A DNA stretch of 64,000 nucleotides, from positions 483,195 through 547,194 of the forward strand of contig NZ_JACHXJ010000006.1 in NCBI RefSeq assembly GCF_014192015.1, in the 5' to 3' direction. This document shows, piece by piece, positions 33,661 through 43,718 of this stretch (positions within the stretch are counted from its first letter, which is position 1; each line of letters begins with the position of its first letter). The stretch comes from Paenibacillus rhizosphaerae. Lineage in GTDB: Bacteria; Bacillota; Bacilli; Paenibacillales; Paenibacillaceae. The notes under the pieces are model-generated. The model ran no database searches. It was not told where the DNA came from and worked only from the letters and a program-made list of their open reading frames with translations. Made by a program: the position numbers and the translations under genes.

Positions 33661-35004
33661 TTAGATCAGCATGTTATACAGGCTGGAATCCTTGTTCAGC
33701 TCGGTATATTTGAGCCCTTTCCGGTTCATGCGCTCAATGAGCGGCTCATAATCCTCGCGGCTGTTCAGCTCGATGCCAACGAGCGCTGGTCCGTTCTCTT
33801 TGTTGTGCTTTTTCGTATACTCGAAGTTGGTGATGTCGTCTCCCGGCCCGAGCACATCTTCCAAAAACTCGCGGAGCGCGCCGGATCGCTGCGGGAAATT
33901 GATCATAAAATAGTGCTTGATGCCTTCGTACATGAGCGAGCGCTCCTTGATCTCCTGCATCCGGTCGATGTCGTTGTTGCCGCCGCTGATGATGCAGACG
34001 ACCGTCTTGCCGCGGATTTCATCCCGGTACAGGTCCAGCGCCGCGACCGGCAGCGAGCCTGCGGGCTCGACGACGATCGCATTTTCGTTGTACAGCTCCA
34101 GGATGGCCGTGCAGGCTTTGCCTTCCGGCACTTTGACGACGTCGTCGAGCAGGCGGGAGCAGATATCGTACGGGGTGTCGCCCACCCTTTTTACGGCAGC
34201 TCCGTCGACGAACTTGTCGATCTCGTCCAAGGTAACGACGCCCTGCTGAGCCAGCGCCTCGCTCATCGATGCCGCGCCTTCCGGTTCGACGCCGATCACC
34301 TTGGTCGCCGGGCTGACCGTCTTGATGTATGTCGCCACGCCAGCCGCCAGTCCGCCGCCGCCGATCGTGACAAATACATGGTCTGCGGCCGAATCCAGGC
34401 TTTCCATCACTTCCATCGCAATCGTACCATTACCCGCAATGATCTTCGGCTCATCAAACGGATGGATAAACGTCATGCCCTCGCGGTCGCAGGCCTTGAT
34501 CGCCTCTGCGTAGGCGTCGTCGAACGTGTCTCCGGTCAGAATGACTTCCACGTTACTGCCGCCAAAGCGCTTAACCTGCTTCACCTTCTGATTCGGGGTC
34601 GTGCTCGGCATGTAGATTTTCCCGTGAATATTCAGCGCATGGCAGGAAAAGGCCACCCCCTGCGCATGGTTGCCCGCACTCGCGCACACGATGCCCTTCG
34701 CCAGCTCCTCCGGCGACAGGCTGCGGATCATATTGTAGGCCCCACGGATCTTGAAGGAACGCACAACCTGCAGATCCTCCCTTTTCAAAAACACGTTGCA
34801 ATCGTATCTCGCCGACAGGACCGGATCCCGCTGCAGCGGCGTCCGCACGATAACTTCCCGCAGGACGTGATGCGCCCGGACGATATCTTCCATGCTGACG
34901 GTCCGGGGCTTGTCTGCCGCGCTTCCTCTCTCAACGTTCATGACGGTGACTCCTTCGGCCCCAGCTGAAGGCTGAGCCTGCGTTTTCTTACCGGTATCTT
35001 TCAT
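33661..35004 (-). CDS. ilvA: Threonine ammonia-lyase (biosynthetic)
   Basis: A PLP enzyme that deaminates threonine to 2-oxobutanoate for isoleucine synthesis. The PLP lysine is in VVRSFKIRGAYNMIRSLSP and the glycine-rich phosphate loop is VTIGGGGLAAGVATYIK. A single ACT-like regulatory domain (about residues 350-447) begins HYFMINFPQRSGALREFLED, as in the Bacillus enzyme, so isoleucine feedback is expected. ATG 35004 (AGGAG ten bases upstream, 447 residues) and ATG 34941 (AAGGAG eight bases upstream, 426 residues, nearer the family length) are both supported. No T-box was found in the leader. Confidence 0.95.
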   Translation of the reverse strand: MKDTGKKTQAQPSAGAEGVTVMNVERGSAADKPRTVSMEDIVRAHHVLREVIVRTPLQRDPVLSARYDCNVFLKREDLQVVRSFKIRGAYNMIRSLSPEELAKGIVCASAGNHAQGVAFSCHALNIHGKIYMPSTTPNQKVKQVKRFGGSNVEVILTGDTFDDAYAEAIKACDREGMTFIHPFDEPKIIAGNGTIAMEVMESLDSAADHVFVTIGGGGLAAGVATYIKTVSPATKVIGVEPEGAASMSEALAQQGVVTLDEIDKFVDGAAVKRVGDTPYDICSRLLDDVVKVPEGKACTAILELYNENAIVVEPAGSLPVAALDLYRDEIRGKTVVCIISGGNNDIDRMQEIKERSLMYEGIKHYFMINFPQRSGALREFLEDVLGPGDDITNFEYTKKHNKENGPALVGIELNSREDYEPLIERMNRKGLKYTELNKDSSLYNMLI

Positions 35005-35326
35005 CTCTTGTTCTCTCCTCACTCCGCTAACCCTCTTTTTAAACGGAAGACTTCTTGGGGCTGATCTGCGGTGATAACGCCTCGCATCCATCTGTCGTTC
35101 TGGTGCGGCAATATCCCGCTTTTGGTATAAAAAAAGACCCTGCCCGCTGAAAAAAGCTTTCCCTAATATACGGCCTGTCTATTTGTAGCATGAAAGGATT
35201 GACGTTTTTTATTACTCAGTAACTTAACGCTTTTGCGGTTTTTTTTCAAGAGGCTCTCTCCCGGCGGGCGCCTATTTTTGATGGCGGTTTTCCCTATTTG
35301 CGCCAACCACCGGTTTGACAGCAAAT

Positions 35327-35362
35327 AAAAAAGCCCTTCCACTCGCTCCGCGGTGGAAAGGC
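35327..35362 (-). terminator. Terminator of the tetR-ydbS-ydbT operon
   Basis: On the minus strand GCCTTTCCAC / GTGGAAGGGC is followed by six T (A-run 35327-35332), just past the ydbT stop. Confidence 0.85.
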
Positions 35363-35368
35363 CATCAG

Positions 35369-36862
35369 CTACTGTTTTCCGGAAAGCCAATCGGTAAGCA
35401 TGTCGACATCGGAGGCCGAGGCATGCCGCAGCGAAATTTTGTCTCCGGATTTACCGGACGCTACCGCCACTTTCAGCGTGGCCAGCTCTTTTCCCGCCTG
35501 GAATGGAGTCTGCGAGGTTTTGTGCCACTGTACCTTGGAAATCGGGATCAGTACGGTTTTCTCGGAAAAGCTCCCATAGCGGATGTGAAGCTGGTTCTCC
35601 TCCCGGCTCCAGGCCGCCTTCCGGTATTCCAAGGATGACGCTCCCCAGGCAAAGAGGGGAAGAACCCATGCAAGCCACCGCCAAATGCCGGGCGCGAGCA
35701 ACCATGCGGCTGCCGCCAGCAGGATACAGATGAGGACGGGTAACACGGTATAGGAACGATAAGATTTACGGCCGACCGGGTTCCAGGTCTGCGGCAGGCG
35801 GAAGCCGGGCAGAAACGCTGCCATCCGCATCGGAAGCTCGTCATAACGGACAAGCGGGAACAAATCGACGGCCTTTTTCTCCTCATCCGAGCTGCCTGCG
35901 ATGACCATTCGAACCGAAGCCCGGCGAAACAGCTTGTGCAGCGGGTTTTGGGTGATGCGGATCGCCTGAATCCGGTGCGGCTTGATGACGGTTCTTTTCC
36001 TTTCCAAAATCCCCCGCTCGATGGTTAGCGTGCGGCCCTCGGCCTCAACCCGAAAGCCGAACTCCAACAGGAAGGCGCCTGCAAACGCGAGCAGCCAGGA
36101 AAGGACCACCAGGATGACGATGAGCCCCGGGATTCCGAGGACCATCAGCCGCGGGGACAGCTGATCCCATATCGGCGTATCCCTCACCCATTCATCCCAC
36201 AGCTTCAAGCCTCCCCCCACGATCACCATCCAGAGGATCGCGAATTTGCCGCTCGTTGTGCTTAGAATCAGCGTTTGGCCCAGTGACAGCCGCATGCTGT
36301 TCAGGGGAGCGGTGTTCGGCCGTTCAGCCTGAACAAGGGAATCACCGGACGACGACGTTTCCGACTTCGCCTCCTCCGGGTCCGCCATGCCGATCTCTCG
36401 CTGAATCCGGGCAGCTTCCGCTGCAGATATCGAACTGAGCACGGCCTCCGGCTCTTCTTTTCCCCCGGACGTCTCCATTTCCAAGCGAACGAGCCCGAAC
36501 ATTCGATCATACAGGCTGACCGTGATATCCAGGGATTGGATGCGTTCCTTGGTGATCCATATTTTTCGGCGGACCCACAGCCCTTGTTCCATATAAAGGA
36601 CGCCGTCCTCCACCCGGTACACAAAACGGCGCCAGCGCAGCCAAGCGAAGACAATCAGCATGATCGCAGCCGCGGCAATGACGCAAACCGTCAGCACGAT
36701 GCGGTCGATCTCTTTTCCAAATACGCGATGGATCAGAAAAATACAGAACGGGATCAAAGGCAGCAACCCTGCCAGTTCCTTCCCGGAATGAATCAGAAAG
36801 TACAGAATGGATACAGGATGCAGCCGCCTGTTGATCGTCAGGGGTCCTGGGTTAGAGCTCAC
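35369..36862 (-). CDS. ydbT: PH domain membrane protein, YdbT-like
   Basis: A 497-residue protein with three bacterial PH (bPH2/DUF304) domains, each preceded by paired transmembrane helices. The first unit shows RFVYRVEDGVLYMEQGLWVR and RIQSLDITVSLYDRMFGLV; the second FRVEAEGRTLTIERGILERK and ITQNPLHKLFRRASVRMVIA; the third YRKAAWSREENQLHIRYGSF. B. subtilis YdbT has the same length and, with YdbS, protects against certain bacteriocins. The start is a GTG at 36862 inside the end of ydbS, with AGGAGGG close upstream; the upstream open frame is non-coding. The two genes overlap by 11 bases and are coupled. Confidence 0.9.
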   Translation of the reverse strand: MSSNPGPLTINRRLHPVSILYFLIHSGKELAGLLPLIPFCIFLIHRVFGKEIDRIVLTVCVIAAAAIMLIVFAWLRWRRFVYRVEDGVLYMEQGLWVRRKIWITKERIQSLDITVSLYDRMFGLVRLEMETSGGKEEPEAVLSSISAAEAARIQREIGMADPEEAKSETSSSGDSLVQAERPNTAPLNSMRLSLGQTLILSTTSGKFAILWMVIVGGGLKLWDEWVRDTPIWDQLSPRLMVLGIPGLIVILVVLSWLLAFAGAFLLEFGFRVEAEGRTLTIERGILERKRTVIKPHRIQAIRITQNPLHKLFRRASVRMVIAGSSDEEKKAVDLFPLVRYDELPMRMAAFLPGFRLPQTWNPVGRKSYRSYTVLPVLICILLAAAAWLLAPGIWRWLAWVLPLFAWGASSLEYRKAAWSREENQLHIRYGSFSEKTVLIPISKVQWHKTSQTPFQAGKELATLKVAVASGKSGDKISLRHASASDVDMLTDWLSGKQ

Positions 36863-37316
36863 CGTCCGTCCCTCCTGCCCAATCCGAAATCTGCTTGCGT
36901 ATGTTCTCAGCTTCGTGCTCTGACAATGCAGGAATGCGATGGCTGCCGGCTGCGGTGGAGAACGTGACGGTGGATAGACCATAGATCTTCTGGATCGGCC
37001 CTTGCTTGGAGTCCACATGCTGAATACGTACCATCGGGATCAACGTTTTCCTACGCACCCAGACGCCGTGATTCAGCTCCACGTTCTTTTCCGTAATCTC
37101 ATATCGCCAGAACCGGTATAGCAAACCGGGCAGCACCGCCAGCTCAAGCACGATGAACAACAGGACGGCGGCCGCACTCCATCCCGCAATCCATACAGGC
37201 CAGCCGTAAGCCATCGTCAGCCATAGAAGCCCAATGATCAGCACAACACTGATCGCGCTGGCGATCCACCCTTCCATTCTTCGCGCTTGTACAGCCCTCG
37301 GATCGATCCGTTTCAT
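36852..37316 (-). CDS. ydbS: PH domain membrane protein, YdbS-like
   Basis: A 154-residue protein with two N-terminal transmembrane helices (about 18-38 and 42-62) and one bPH2 domain: YEITEKNVELNHGVWVRRKT, LIPMVRIQHVDSKQGPIQKI and YGLSTVTFSTAAGSHRIPAL. Its length fits B. subtilis YdbS. It begins as ATGA overlapping the tetR stop (37313-37316) and ends inside ydbT, so tetR, ydbS and ydbT form a single coupled transcript. A role in envelope protection with YdbT is known from B. subtilis; here it is inference. Confidence 0.9.
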   Translation of the reverse strand: MKRIDPRAVQARRMEGWIASAISVVLIIGLLWLTMAYGWPVWIAGWSAAAVLLFIVLELAVLPGLLYRFWRYEITEKNVELNHGVWVRRKTLIPMVRIQHVDSKQGPIQKIYGLSTVTFSTAAGSHRIPALSEHEAENIRKQISDWAGGTDGEL

Positions 37317-37945
37317 GACTTCCTTCCTCCTTCCGCAGACGAATCCGCTGGATGAGAGGGACGGTGGACGGCCGACAGAAACAGGTCGACAAGCTCCGCC
37401 GCGTATTCCGAAAGGTCCAGACCGGGGTTGACGAGCAGCTGGTTCGCGACGCCGTCAATGGCGCTGCGGATGGCCGCTGCAGCCACACGTTCGGAGCGTT
37501 TGGTAAACGCCTTGAACTCCCCGGTCTCCTGCCCCCATCGCAATATTTCGATAAGAGGCTCCAGGATCAAGTCATCGGAGGCGCCTCCGAACTTAAGCTT
37601 TCCGTCCGTCGTACGCGCATTCGTGACGACCTCCGTTAAAGCAACGATATAATCGCGGTGCGCACCCATAAATTCCAGGTTCGACTCGATATAAGCCTTC
37701 AGCATACCGCTTGGTGTCGTTTGCCCCTCGACTCGCGGAGACATGAAGCGCGCTCCGGCATCAAAGACCTCATGGACGATTTGCTCCATTAACTCATCCT
37801 TGCTGGCAAAATGGTAGGTGAACACGCCCTTGCTTACATTGGCACGCTTGACGATTTGTCCCACCGAGGCTTGGGCGTAACCAAGCTCAGCAATCGCATG
37901 GATCGCGACCTCCACGATCTGCTGCCTTCTCTTTGATTGTTCCAT
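37313..37945 (-). CDS. TetR family regulator of the ydbST operon
   Basis: A 210-residue TetR-type repressor. The helix-turn-helix (about 8-52) reads AIAELGYAQASVGQIVKRAN and VSKGVFTYHFASKDELMEQI. The ligand domain is helical and contains ALTEVVTNARTTDGKL. It is the first gene of a three-gene operon with ydbS and ydbT (four-base overlap). A perfect 24-base palindrome lies over its own promoter, so the operon should be autorepressed and released by an unknown ligand. The start is ATG 37945, preceded by purine-rich AAGAGGGGCAGGGG. Confidence 0.92.
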   Translation of the reverse strand: MEQSKRRQQIVEVAIHAIAELGYAQASVGQIVKRANVSKGVFTYHFASKDELMEQIVHEVFDAGARFMSPRVEGQTTPSGMLKAYIESNLEFMGAHRDYIVALTEVVTNARTTDGKLKFGGASDDLILEPLIEILRWGQETGEFKAFTKRSERVAAAAIRSAIDGVANQLLVNPGLDLSEYAAELVDLFLSAVHRPSHPADSSAEGGRKS

Positions 37946-38006
37946 GGATTCCCCTGCCCCTCTTGGAAATCACCTGCTTCGTAGATTCCAACCGAATCGT
38001 ACGACT

Positions 38007-38044
38007 GTACTAATTAGTTTAGTACGTGTGTACTAAACTGTCAA
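38007..38044 (-). promoter_or_regulatory. TetR operator and promoter of tetR-ydbS-ydbT
   Basis: The palindrome AGTTTAGTAC-GTGT-GTACTAAACT (38016-38039) is perfect. A third half-site GTACTAA lies at 38007-38013. On the minus strand -35 TTGACA (38044-38039), 17-bp spacer, -10 TAAACT (38021-38016): the palindrome spans the whole promoter. Confidence 0.8.
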
Positions 38045-38199
38045 TATCAAGGCGATTGATGCAGCATGGAACGGCTAGAAAGTTGGTAACTGGGGCAACT
38101 GAGGTCCTATACACCTTGAAGATCTCATCTATCATGATTCATGAATGTGTGGATTTATTGTGATGGTTAAACATAAAAAAAAGGCCCACGAAATAATGA

Positions 38200-38234
38200 T
38201 GACAGTCAAGCTGTCACCAATTCATTGCTATAAT
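38200..38234 (+). promoter_or_regulatory. Extended -10 promoter with inverted repeat
   Basis: TGACAG-TCAAG-CTGTCA (38200-38216) lies where the -35 would be; TGCTATAAT gives an extended -10 ending at 38234. A repressor covering the -35 is possible. Confidence 0.45.
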
Positions 38235-38290
38235 CAAAGTACAAGCAGATGGATTTTACAATTTAGTAAGAAAAAGGAGGATGATTCATC

Positions 38291-38716
38291 ATGAAGCCAA
38301 GCATATCCGTCTTGACCCTGGGTGTAGACGATTTGGAAAGAGCCTTGACCTTTTACCGGGATGGCCTGGGGCTGCCCACGGAAGGCATTATCGGAACAGA
38401 GTTCGAGCACGGCGCCGTCGCGTTCTTTGACCTTCAGGCCGGGGTGAAGCTGGCTGTCTGGAAAAGGGAGGACCTCGTCCACGACGCCAACATCAAACGT
38501 ACGGCCCCCAGCAGTGCGGAGTTTTCGATCGGCCACAACGTCTCCAGCAAGGAAGAGGTCGATCAAGTGATGGAACAGGCGCGTCAGGCGGGAGCTACCA
38601 TCACCTCACCCGCGCATGATACGTTCTGGGGAGGATACTCCGGTTATTTTCAGGACCCCGACGGGCACCTGTGGGAAGTCGTCTGGAATCCCGCCTGGGA
38701 GTTTCCAGTGGAGTAA
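38291..38716 (+). CDS. VOC/glyoxalase-like protein
   Basis: A 141-residue VOC-superfamily protein of two beta-alpha-beta-beta-beta modules: SVLTLGVDDLERALTFYRDG, LGLPTEGIIGTEFEHGAVAF, and the end YSGYFQDPDGHLWEVVWNPA. The position of the classical metal ligands is only partly matched, so it may bind a metal or act as a binding protein. Related proteins in Bacillales are annotated glyoxalase/bleomycin-resistance-like. AAAAAGGAGG lies seven bases ahead of the ATG. It is a lone gene with its own promoter. Confidence 0.85.
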   Translation: MKPSISVLTLGVDDLERALTFYRDGLGLPTEGIIGTEFEHGAVAFFDLQAGVKLAVWKREDLVHDANIKRTAPSSAEFSIGHNVSSKEEVDQVMEQARQAGATITSPAHDTFWGGYSGYFQDPDGHLWEVVWNPAWEFPVE

Positions 38717-38740
38717 AGAGAACGGAATTCCAACGCAACA

Positions 38741-38776
38741 GAAAAGGCTGCCGGGTGAGTCCCTAGCAGCCTTTTC
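38741..38776. terminator. Bidirectional terminator between VOC gene and mhqD
   Basis: Perfect stem GAAAAGGCTGC (38741-38751) / GCAGCCTTTTC (38766-38776) between convergent genes. Confidence 0.85.
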
Positions 38777-38792
38777 CCCAATTTAAAACGAA

Positions 38793-39422
38793 TCATTCAG
38801 TTTTGCTGATAAAATGGCGCTCAAACCAGGCGGTCGCCGCATCAATCTCCAGCTTGCTCAGCTGGTGTCCGTAATTTGCCCAATGCAGCTCTGAATCCGC
38901 ACCGGCGTCAGACAGCAGCGAATGGAGCTCTTCGGTTTCGCTGATAGAGCATATTGGGTCATTCGTCCCTGCCCCGATAAATACCGGAACGCCGGTTAGG
39001 TCAGGCAGCTCCTTCCCGCGCAGCGGAACCATCGGATGCAGCAGAACCGCGCCCTGCAGGGCGTCGCTGTAATGGAACAGCAGGCTTGCGGCAATGTTGG
39101 CGCCGTTGGAGAAGCCGACCGCCACCATCCGGTTCCGATCGATAGAATATTGCGCTGCCGCCTCATCCAAAAAGGCCTTCAGCTCATGCGTGCGCGCAAC
39201 CAAATCTTCCTCGTCGAATACCCCTTCAGCCAGTCTCCGGAAGAAACGCGGCATACCATGCTCCAGGACATTGCCCCGCACACCAAGCACTGAGGCTCCA
39301 GGCGCTATCATTTCCGCGATCGGGAGCAAATCCCGCTCATTTCCACCCGTTCCGTGAAGAAGAACCAAAACGGGTGCCTCCGGCCGACTTCCCTGCTGAA
39401 AAATATGCTTCATACTCATCAT
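38793..39422 (-). CDS. mhqD: Alpha/beta hydrolase, MhqD-like
   Basis: A 209-residue carboxylesterase/phospholipase-type hydrolase. The nucleophile is in VAVGFSNGANIAASLLF (GFSNG), the oxyanion region is VLVLLHGTGGNERDLLPIAE, and the acid and histidine fall in IGAGTNDPICS and WANYGHQLSKLEI. It overlaps the preceding mhqO-like gene as ATGA, with GGGAGG six bases upstream, so the two are coupled. In B. subtilis the same pair, mhqO-mhqD, is induced by quinones and catechols via MhqR; that regulator is not in the window. Confidence 0.85.
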   Translation of the reverse strand: MMSMKHIFQQGSRPEAPVLVLLHGTGGNERDLLPIAEMIAPGASVLGVRGNVLEHGMPRFFRRLAEGVFDEEDLVARTHELKAFLDEAAAQYSIDRNRMVAVGFSNGANIAASLLFHYSDALQGAVLLHPMVPLRGKELPDLTGVPVFIGAGTNDPICSISETEELHSLLSDAGADSELHWANYGHQLSKLEIDAATAWFERHFISKTE

Positions 39423-40363
39423 TGTACGCCTCCCAACGCACGGACCTGAATGTCCGGCAAAATATGTTCAATCACTTCACGCTTCGGCTCATACCACTCG
39501 GGCAGCATGAGATGTGTACCCAATTCCGCTTCCGGCTCGTCTCGCGCAAACCCTGGCGGATCTGTGGCGATCTCAAACAAAATGCCACCCGGTTCGCGGA
39601 AATACACCGCGTTAAAATACTGACGGTCGATGATCTGTGTCGGACGAAGTCCCGCTTCCTCCACCAGACTTCTCCACGCCTCATGCTCGGCAAAGTCCTT
39701 GGCACGCCAGGCGATATGATGCACCGTACCGGCACCGCCGGTCCCCCACTCTTCCTGACCGATATTCACGTCGATGATGTTGCCGATGTCGCCGGTGCTG
39801 CGGTAACGCATCAAACCTTGGTCTTCGCCGATTTTGGCCAGTCCGAGGATTTCTTCCAGAACCAGCATCGTCTGCTTAGGGTTATTGCTTCCCAAAACAG
39901 CTCCGCCAAATCCCTTAATGGCATGCTCTACCGAGACCCCGCTGAAGGACCAACGGCTTGGTGCCCCCCCGGCCCGCTCCACCAATTCAATCTGCAGACC
40001 GGAAGGGTCTTTGAATTGAAGGTACGTTTCTCCGAATCTTTCCGTCGTGCCGAACGCCAAACCCAGAGAGCTCAGACGCTGCATCCAGAAATCCAGGCTT
40101 CCCGGAGGAACGGCGTACACTGTCGTTTTCACCTGTCCGCTGCCAATGGTGCCTGTCCGGCTACTGTCCCTCGGAAAAAACGTTATAATCGTCCCCGGAT
40201 TGCCGTGCTCGTTGCCAAAGTACAGATGGTACACGTTTGGCGCATCGAAGTTAATCGTCTTCTTCACCAGTCGAAGTCCGAGCACCCCGGCGTAAAAATC
40301 AACGTTCTCCTGGGCGTTGTTCACGAATGCGGTAATGTGGTGGATCCCTGTCGTCTGCAGCAT
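39419..40363 (-). CDS. mhqO: Ring-cleaving dioxygenase, MhqO-like
   Basis: A 314-residue extradiol dioxygenase of the VOC superfamily with two modules (about 5-135 and 150-300). The N-terminal half starts GIHHITAFVNNAQENVDFYA and has LYFGNEHGNPGTIITFFP. The C-terminal half has GTVHHIAWRAKDFAEHEAWR and NAVYFREPGGILFEIATDPP, whose two His and Glu are the metal ligands. It should open hydroquinone- or catechol-type rings in quinone detoxification. GAGGAGG lies about nine bases ahead of ATG 40363; the open frame extends 24 codons further without homology. It is the first gene of an mhqO-mhqD pair. Confidence 0.9.
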   Translation of the reverse strand: MLQTTGIHHITAFVNNAQENVDFYAGVLGLRLVKKTINFDAPNVYHLYFGNEHGNPGTIITFFPRDSSRTGTIGSGQVKTTVYAVPPGSLDFWMQRLSSLGLAFGTTERFGETYLQFKDPSGLQIELVERAGGAPSRWSFSGVSVEHAIKGFGGAVLGSNNPKQTMLVLEEILGLAKIGEDQGLMRYRSTGDIGNIIDVNIGQEEWGTGGAGTVHHIAWRAKDFAEHEAWRSLVEEAGLRPTQIIDRQYFNAVYFREPGGILFEIATDPPGFARDEPEAELGTHLMLPEWYEPKREVIEHILPDIQVRALGGVQ

Positions 40364-40530
40364 GGTTTGAAACCTCCTCTGTGCTCTCTGAATTTTAAAA
40401 CTTTTTCTTCGGCGTTTACTACTTCCAAAGCTCATCTGAATTTATTTTAATATTAAGATTTATAAATACATAATATATGATGTTGAGACTTTTGGCAAGG
40501 GGGTATTTAAAAAGTGATGGGATGAACAAC

Positions 40531-40572
40531 AAAAGGCGCCCCTTCGGTCGTGAATCGGCCTCGGAACGCCTT
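40531..40572 (-). terminator. Terminator of the pur operon
   Basis: On the minus strand AAGGCG-TTCC ... GGGG-CGCCTT (with two G-U pairs) is followed by TTTTG, about 50 bases past the purD stop. Confidence 0.75.
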
Positions 40573-40623
40573 GTATCTCAGACCCGGCAAAATGAACCGG
40601 GCAACCTCTCTAGCGAAACATCT

Positions 40624-41907
<1,284 letters not shown>

Positions 41908-42014
41908 GTCCGCCTCCCGTTTCTTCGTTTATGCGTATTAATTTATCATCAGAAACCTATAACATTAGCGTCATCCTACCGCCAAAATACGATGTCGACA
42001 CCCTTTATAGCAGA

Positions 42015-42076
42015 CAGCCGCGTTCAGCGGAGATTTTGAAGACGGGAAGTCTTACCCCAAACCTCTGAAACGCGGC
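42015..42076 (-). other. Structured gap between purH and purD
   Basis: AGCCGCGTTCAG (42015-42026) pairs with CTGAAACGCGGCT (42064-42076) apart from one bulge, enclosing a smaller GAC/GTC pair. There is no T-run on the minus strand. It might act as an mRNA processing or stabilising element. Confidence 0.45.
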
Positions 42077-42170
42077 TATCTCAGCCCTTTTCACTTTTCA
42101 ATGCATGACGGCAGTTAATTTACAAATGACGGTAGTGACTTTACCCCAGCCGGGAATGCGAAATCCTGGC

Positions 42171-43718
42171 TTAGTGTTTAAAATGTCTCACGCCCGTAAA
42201 CACCATCGCAATGCCGTGTTCGTTCGCGACTTTGATAGATTCCTCGTCTCTGACGGAACCGCCTGGCTGAATGACCGCCGTGATCCCGGCTTTGGCCGCC
42301 AGCTCCAGTGTATCGCCCATCGGGAAAAATGCATCGGAAGCGAGCACCGCTCCCTTGGCTTTGCCGCCGGCCTGCTCGATGGCGATTTTGGCGGAGCCGA
42401 CGCGGTTCATCTGGCCCGCACCCACGCCAACGGTCATGTTGTCCGCGGCCAGCACGATCGCGTTGGACTTCACATGCTTCACAACCTTCCAGCCGAACAA
42501 CAGCTGCTTCAGCTCCTCTTCCGACGGCGCACGGTCCGTTACCACTTTCAGATCGGCTTCGTCCAGCGAATGCACATCGCTTTCCTGCACGATCATGCCG
42601 CCGTCGATCGACGTGACGACAAATTGGCTGGTCCGTTCCTTGGCGGAGCCGAATTCGCCCATTTTCAGCAGACGGATGTTCTTCTTCTTCGTCAAAATTT
42701 CGAGTGCCTCATCGGTGAAGCCCGGTGCCAGCACGATTTCCAGGAAAATTTCGCTGAGCAGCTCCGCGGTATCGCTGTCGATGATGCGGTTAGCCGCGAC
42801 GATGCCGCCGAAAATGGAAGTCGGGTCCGCGCTGTAAGCTTTTTTATAAGCTTCCAAAACGCTTTCGCCCGTGCCTACGCCGCAAGGATTCATATGCTTG
42901 ACCGCTACGACAGCCGGCTCGTCGAATTCTTTGACGATCTGCAGCGCCGCGTTGGCGTCGTTGATGTTGTTGTACGACAATTCCTTGCCGTGCAGCTGCT
43001 CGGCAGTCGTGATGGTTCCGGATGGAGCGAGCGGTTTGCGGTAGAACGCCGCCTTCTGGTGCGGATTTTCGCCATAGCGAAGGTCCTGGATCTTCTCGTA
43101 AGTGACCGTCAAACGCTCAGGAAGAGGATCGCCTGTGACGTTCGACAAATAATCGGAAATGAGAGCATCGTATGCGCCGGTGTGGCGGAAAACTTTGGCT
43201 GCAAGCCGTTTGCGCGTCTCCAAGGTCGTATCTCCGTTCTCGCGGATTTCCGCAAGCACGGTGCCGTAGTCTGCCGAATCGACAACCACGCTGACAAACG
43301 CATGATTTTTGGCTGCCGAACGAAGCATGGTCGGACCGCCGATGTCGATATTTTCGATCGCATCTTCATAAGTGACGTCCGGTTTGGCAATCGTCTCCTG
43401 GAACGGATACAGGTTTACGACCACCAAATCGATGTAGTCCAGGCCCAGCTCTTTCATCTGCTGCTGATGCTCTTCGCTGTCACGGACAGCCAGAAGGCCG
43501 CTGTGTACCGCCGGATGAAGCGTCTTAACGCGTCCATCCAAAATTTCCGGAAACCCGGTTACTTCGGAAATGCCGATGACCGGCACGCCTTCCTGTGCCA
43601 GCAGGCTTTTGGTGCCCCCTGTCGAAATAATTTCCACGCCCAATGCAGACAGCTCGCGGCAAAAATCCACGATGCCCTTCTTATCCGATACGCTGACCAG
43701 CGCTCTTTTAATACTCAC
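42171..43718 (-). CDS. purH: Bifunctional AICAR transformylase / IMP cyclohydrolase
   Basis: A 515-residue bifunctional enzyme that formylates AICAR and closes the ring to IMP, the final two steps. The N-terminal IMP cyclohydrolase (MGS-like) domain has RALVSVSDKKGIVDFCRELS and IISTGGTKSLLAQEGVPVIG. The AICAR transformylase domain (from about 200) has RYGENPHQKAAFYR and VVAVKHMNPCGVGTGESVLE, with the catalytic Lys-His, and ends FRHTGAY/PGGSVRDEE-type segments. The start is GTG 43718 with AAGGAGGAGC upstream; the longer frame to 43769 includes the ribosome site. Confidence 0.98.
   Translation of the reverse strand: MSIKRALVSVSDKKGIVDFCRELSALGVEIISTGGTKSLLAQEGVPVIGISEVTGFPEILDGRVKTLHPAVHSGLLAVRDSEEHQQQMKELGLDYIDLVVVNLYPFQETIAKPDVTYEDAIENIDIGGPTMLRSAAKNHAFVSVVVDSADYGTVLAEIRENGDTTLETRKRLAAKVFRHTGAYDALISDYLSNVTGDPLPERLTVTYEKIQDLRYGENPHQKAAFYRKPLAPSGTITTAEQLHGKELSYNNINDANAALQIVKEFDEPAVVAVKHMNPCGVGTGESVLEAYKKAYSADPTSIFGGIVAANRIIDSDTAELLSEIFLEIVLAPGFTDEALEILTKKKNIRLLKMGEFGSAKERTSQFVVTSIDGGMIVQESDVHSLDEADLKVVTDRAPSEEELKQLLFGWKVVKHVKSNAIVLAADNMTVGVGAGQMNRVGSAKIAIEQAGGKAKGAVLASDAFFPMGDTLELAAKAGITAVIQPGGSVRDEESIKVANEHGIAMVFTGVRHFKH

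Larger units (their letters stand above)
37946..38290. other. Regulatory intergenic region between tetR-ydbST and glyoxalase gene
   Basis: Holds the tetR promoter/operator (38007-38044) on the left and an inverted repeat plus an extended -10 box (38200-38234) for the plus-strand gene on the right. No gene was found between them. Confidence 0.6.

Noticed and set aside
35005..35326. T-box leader in front of ilvA
   Set aside because: No AGGGTGG-type T-box sequence or specifier stem could be found on the minus strand.
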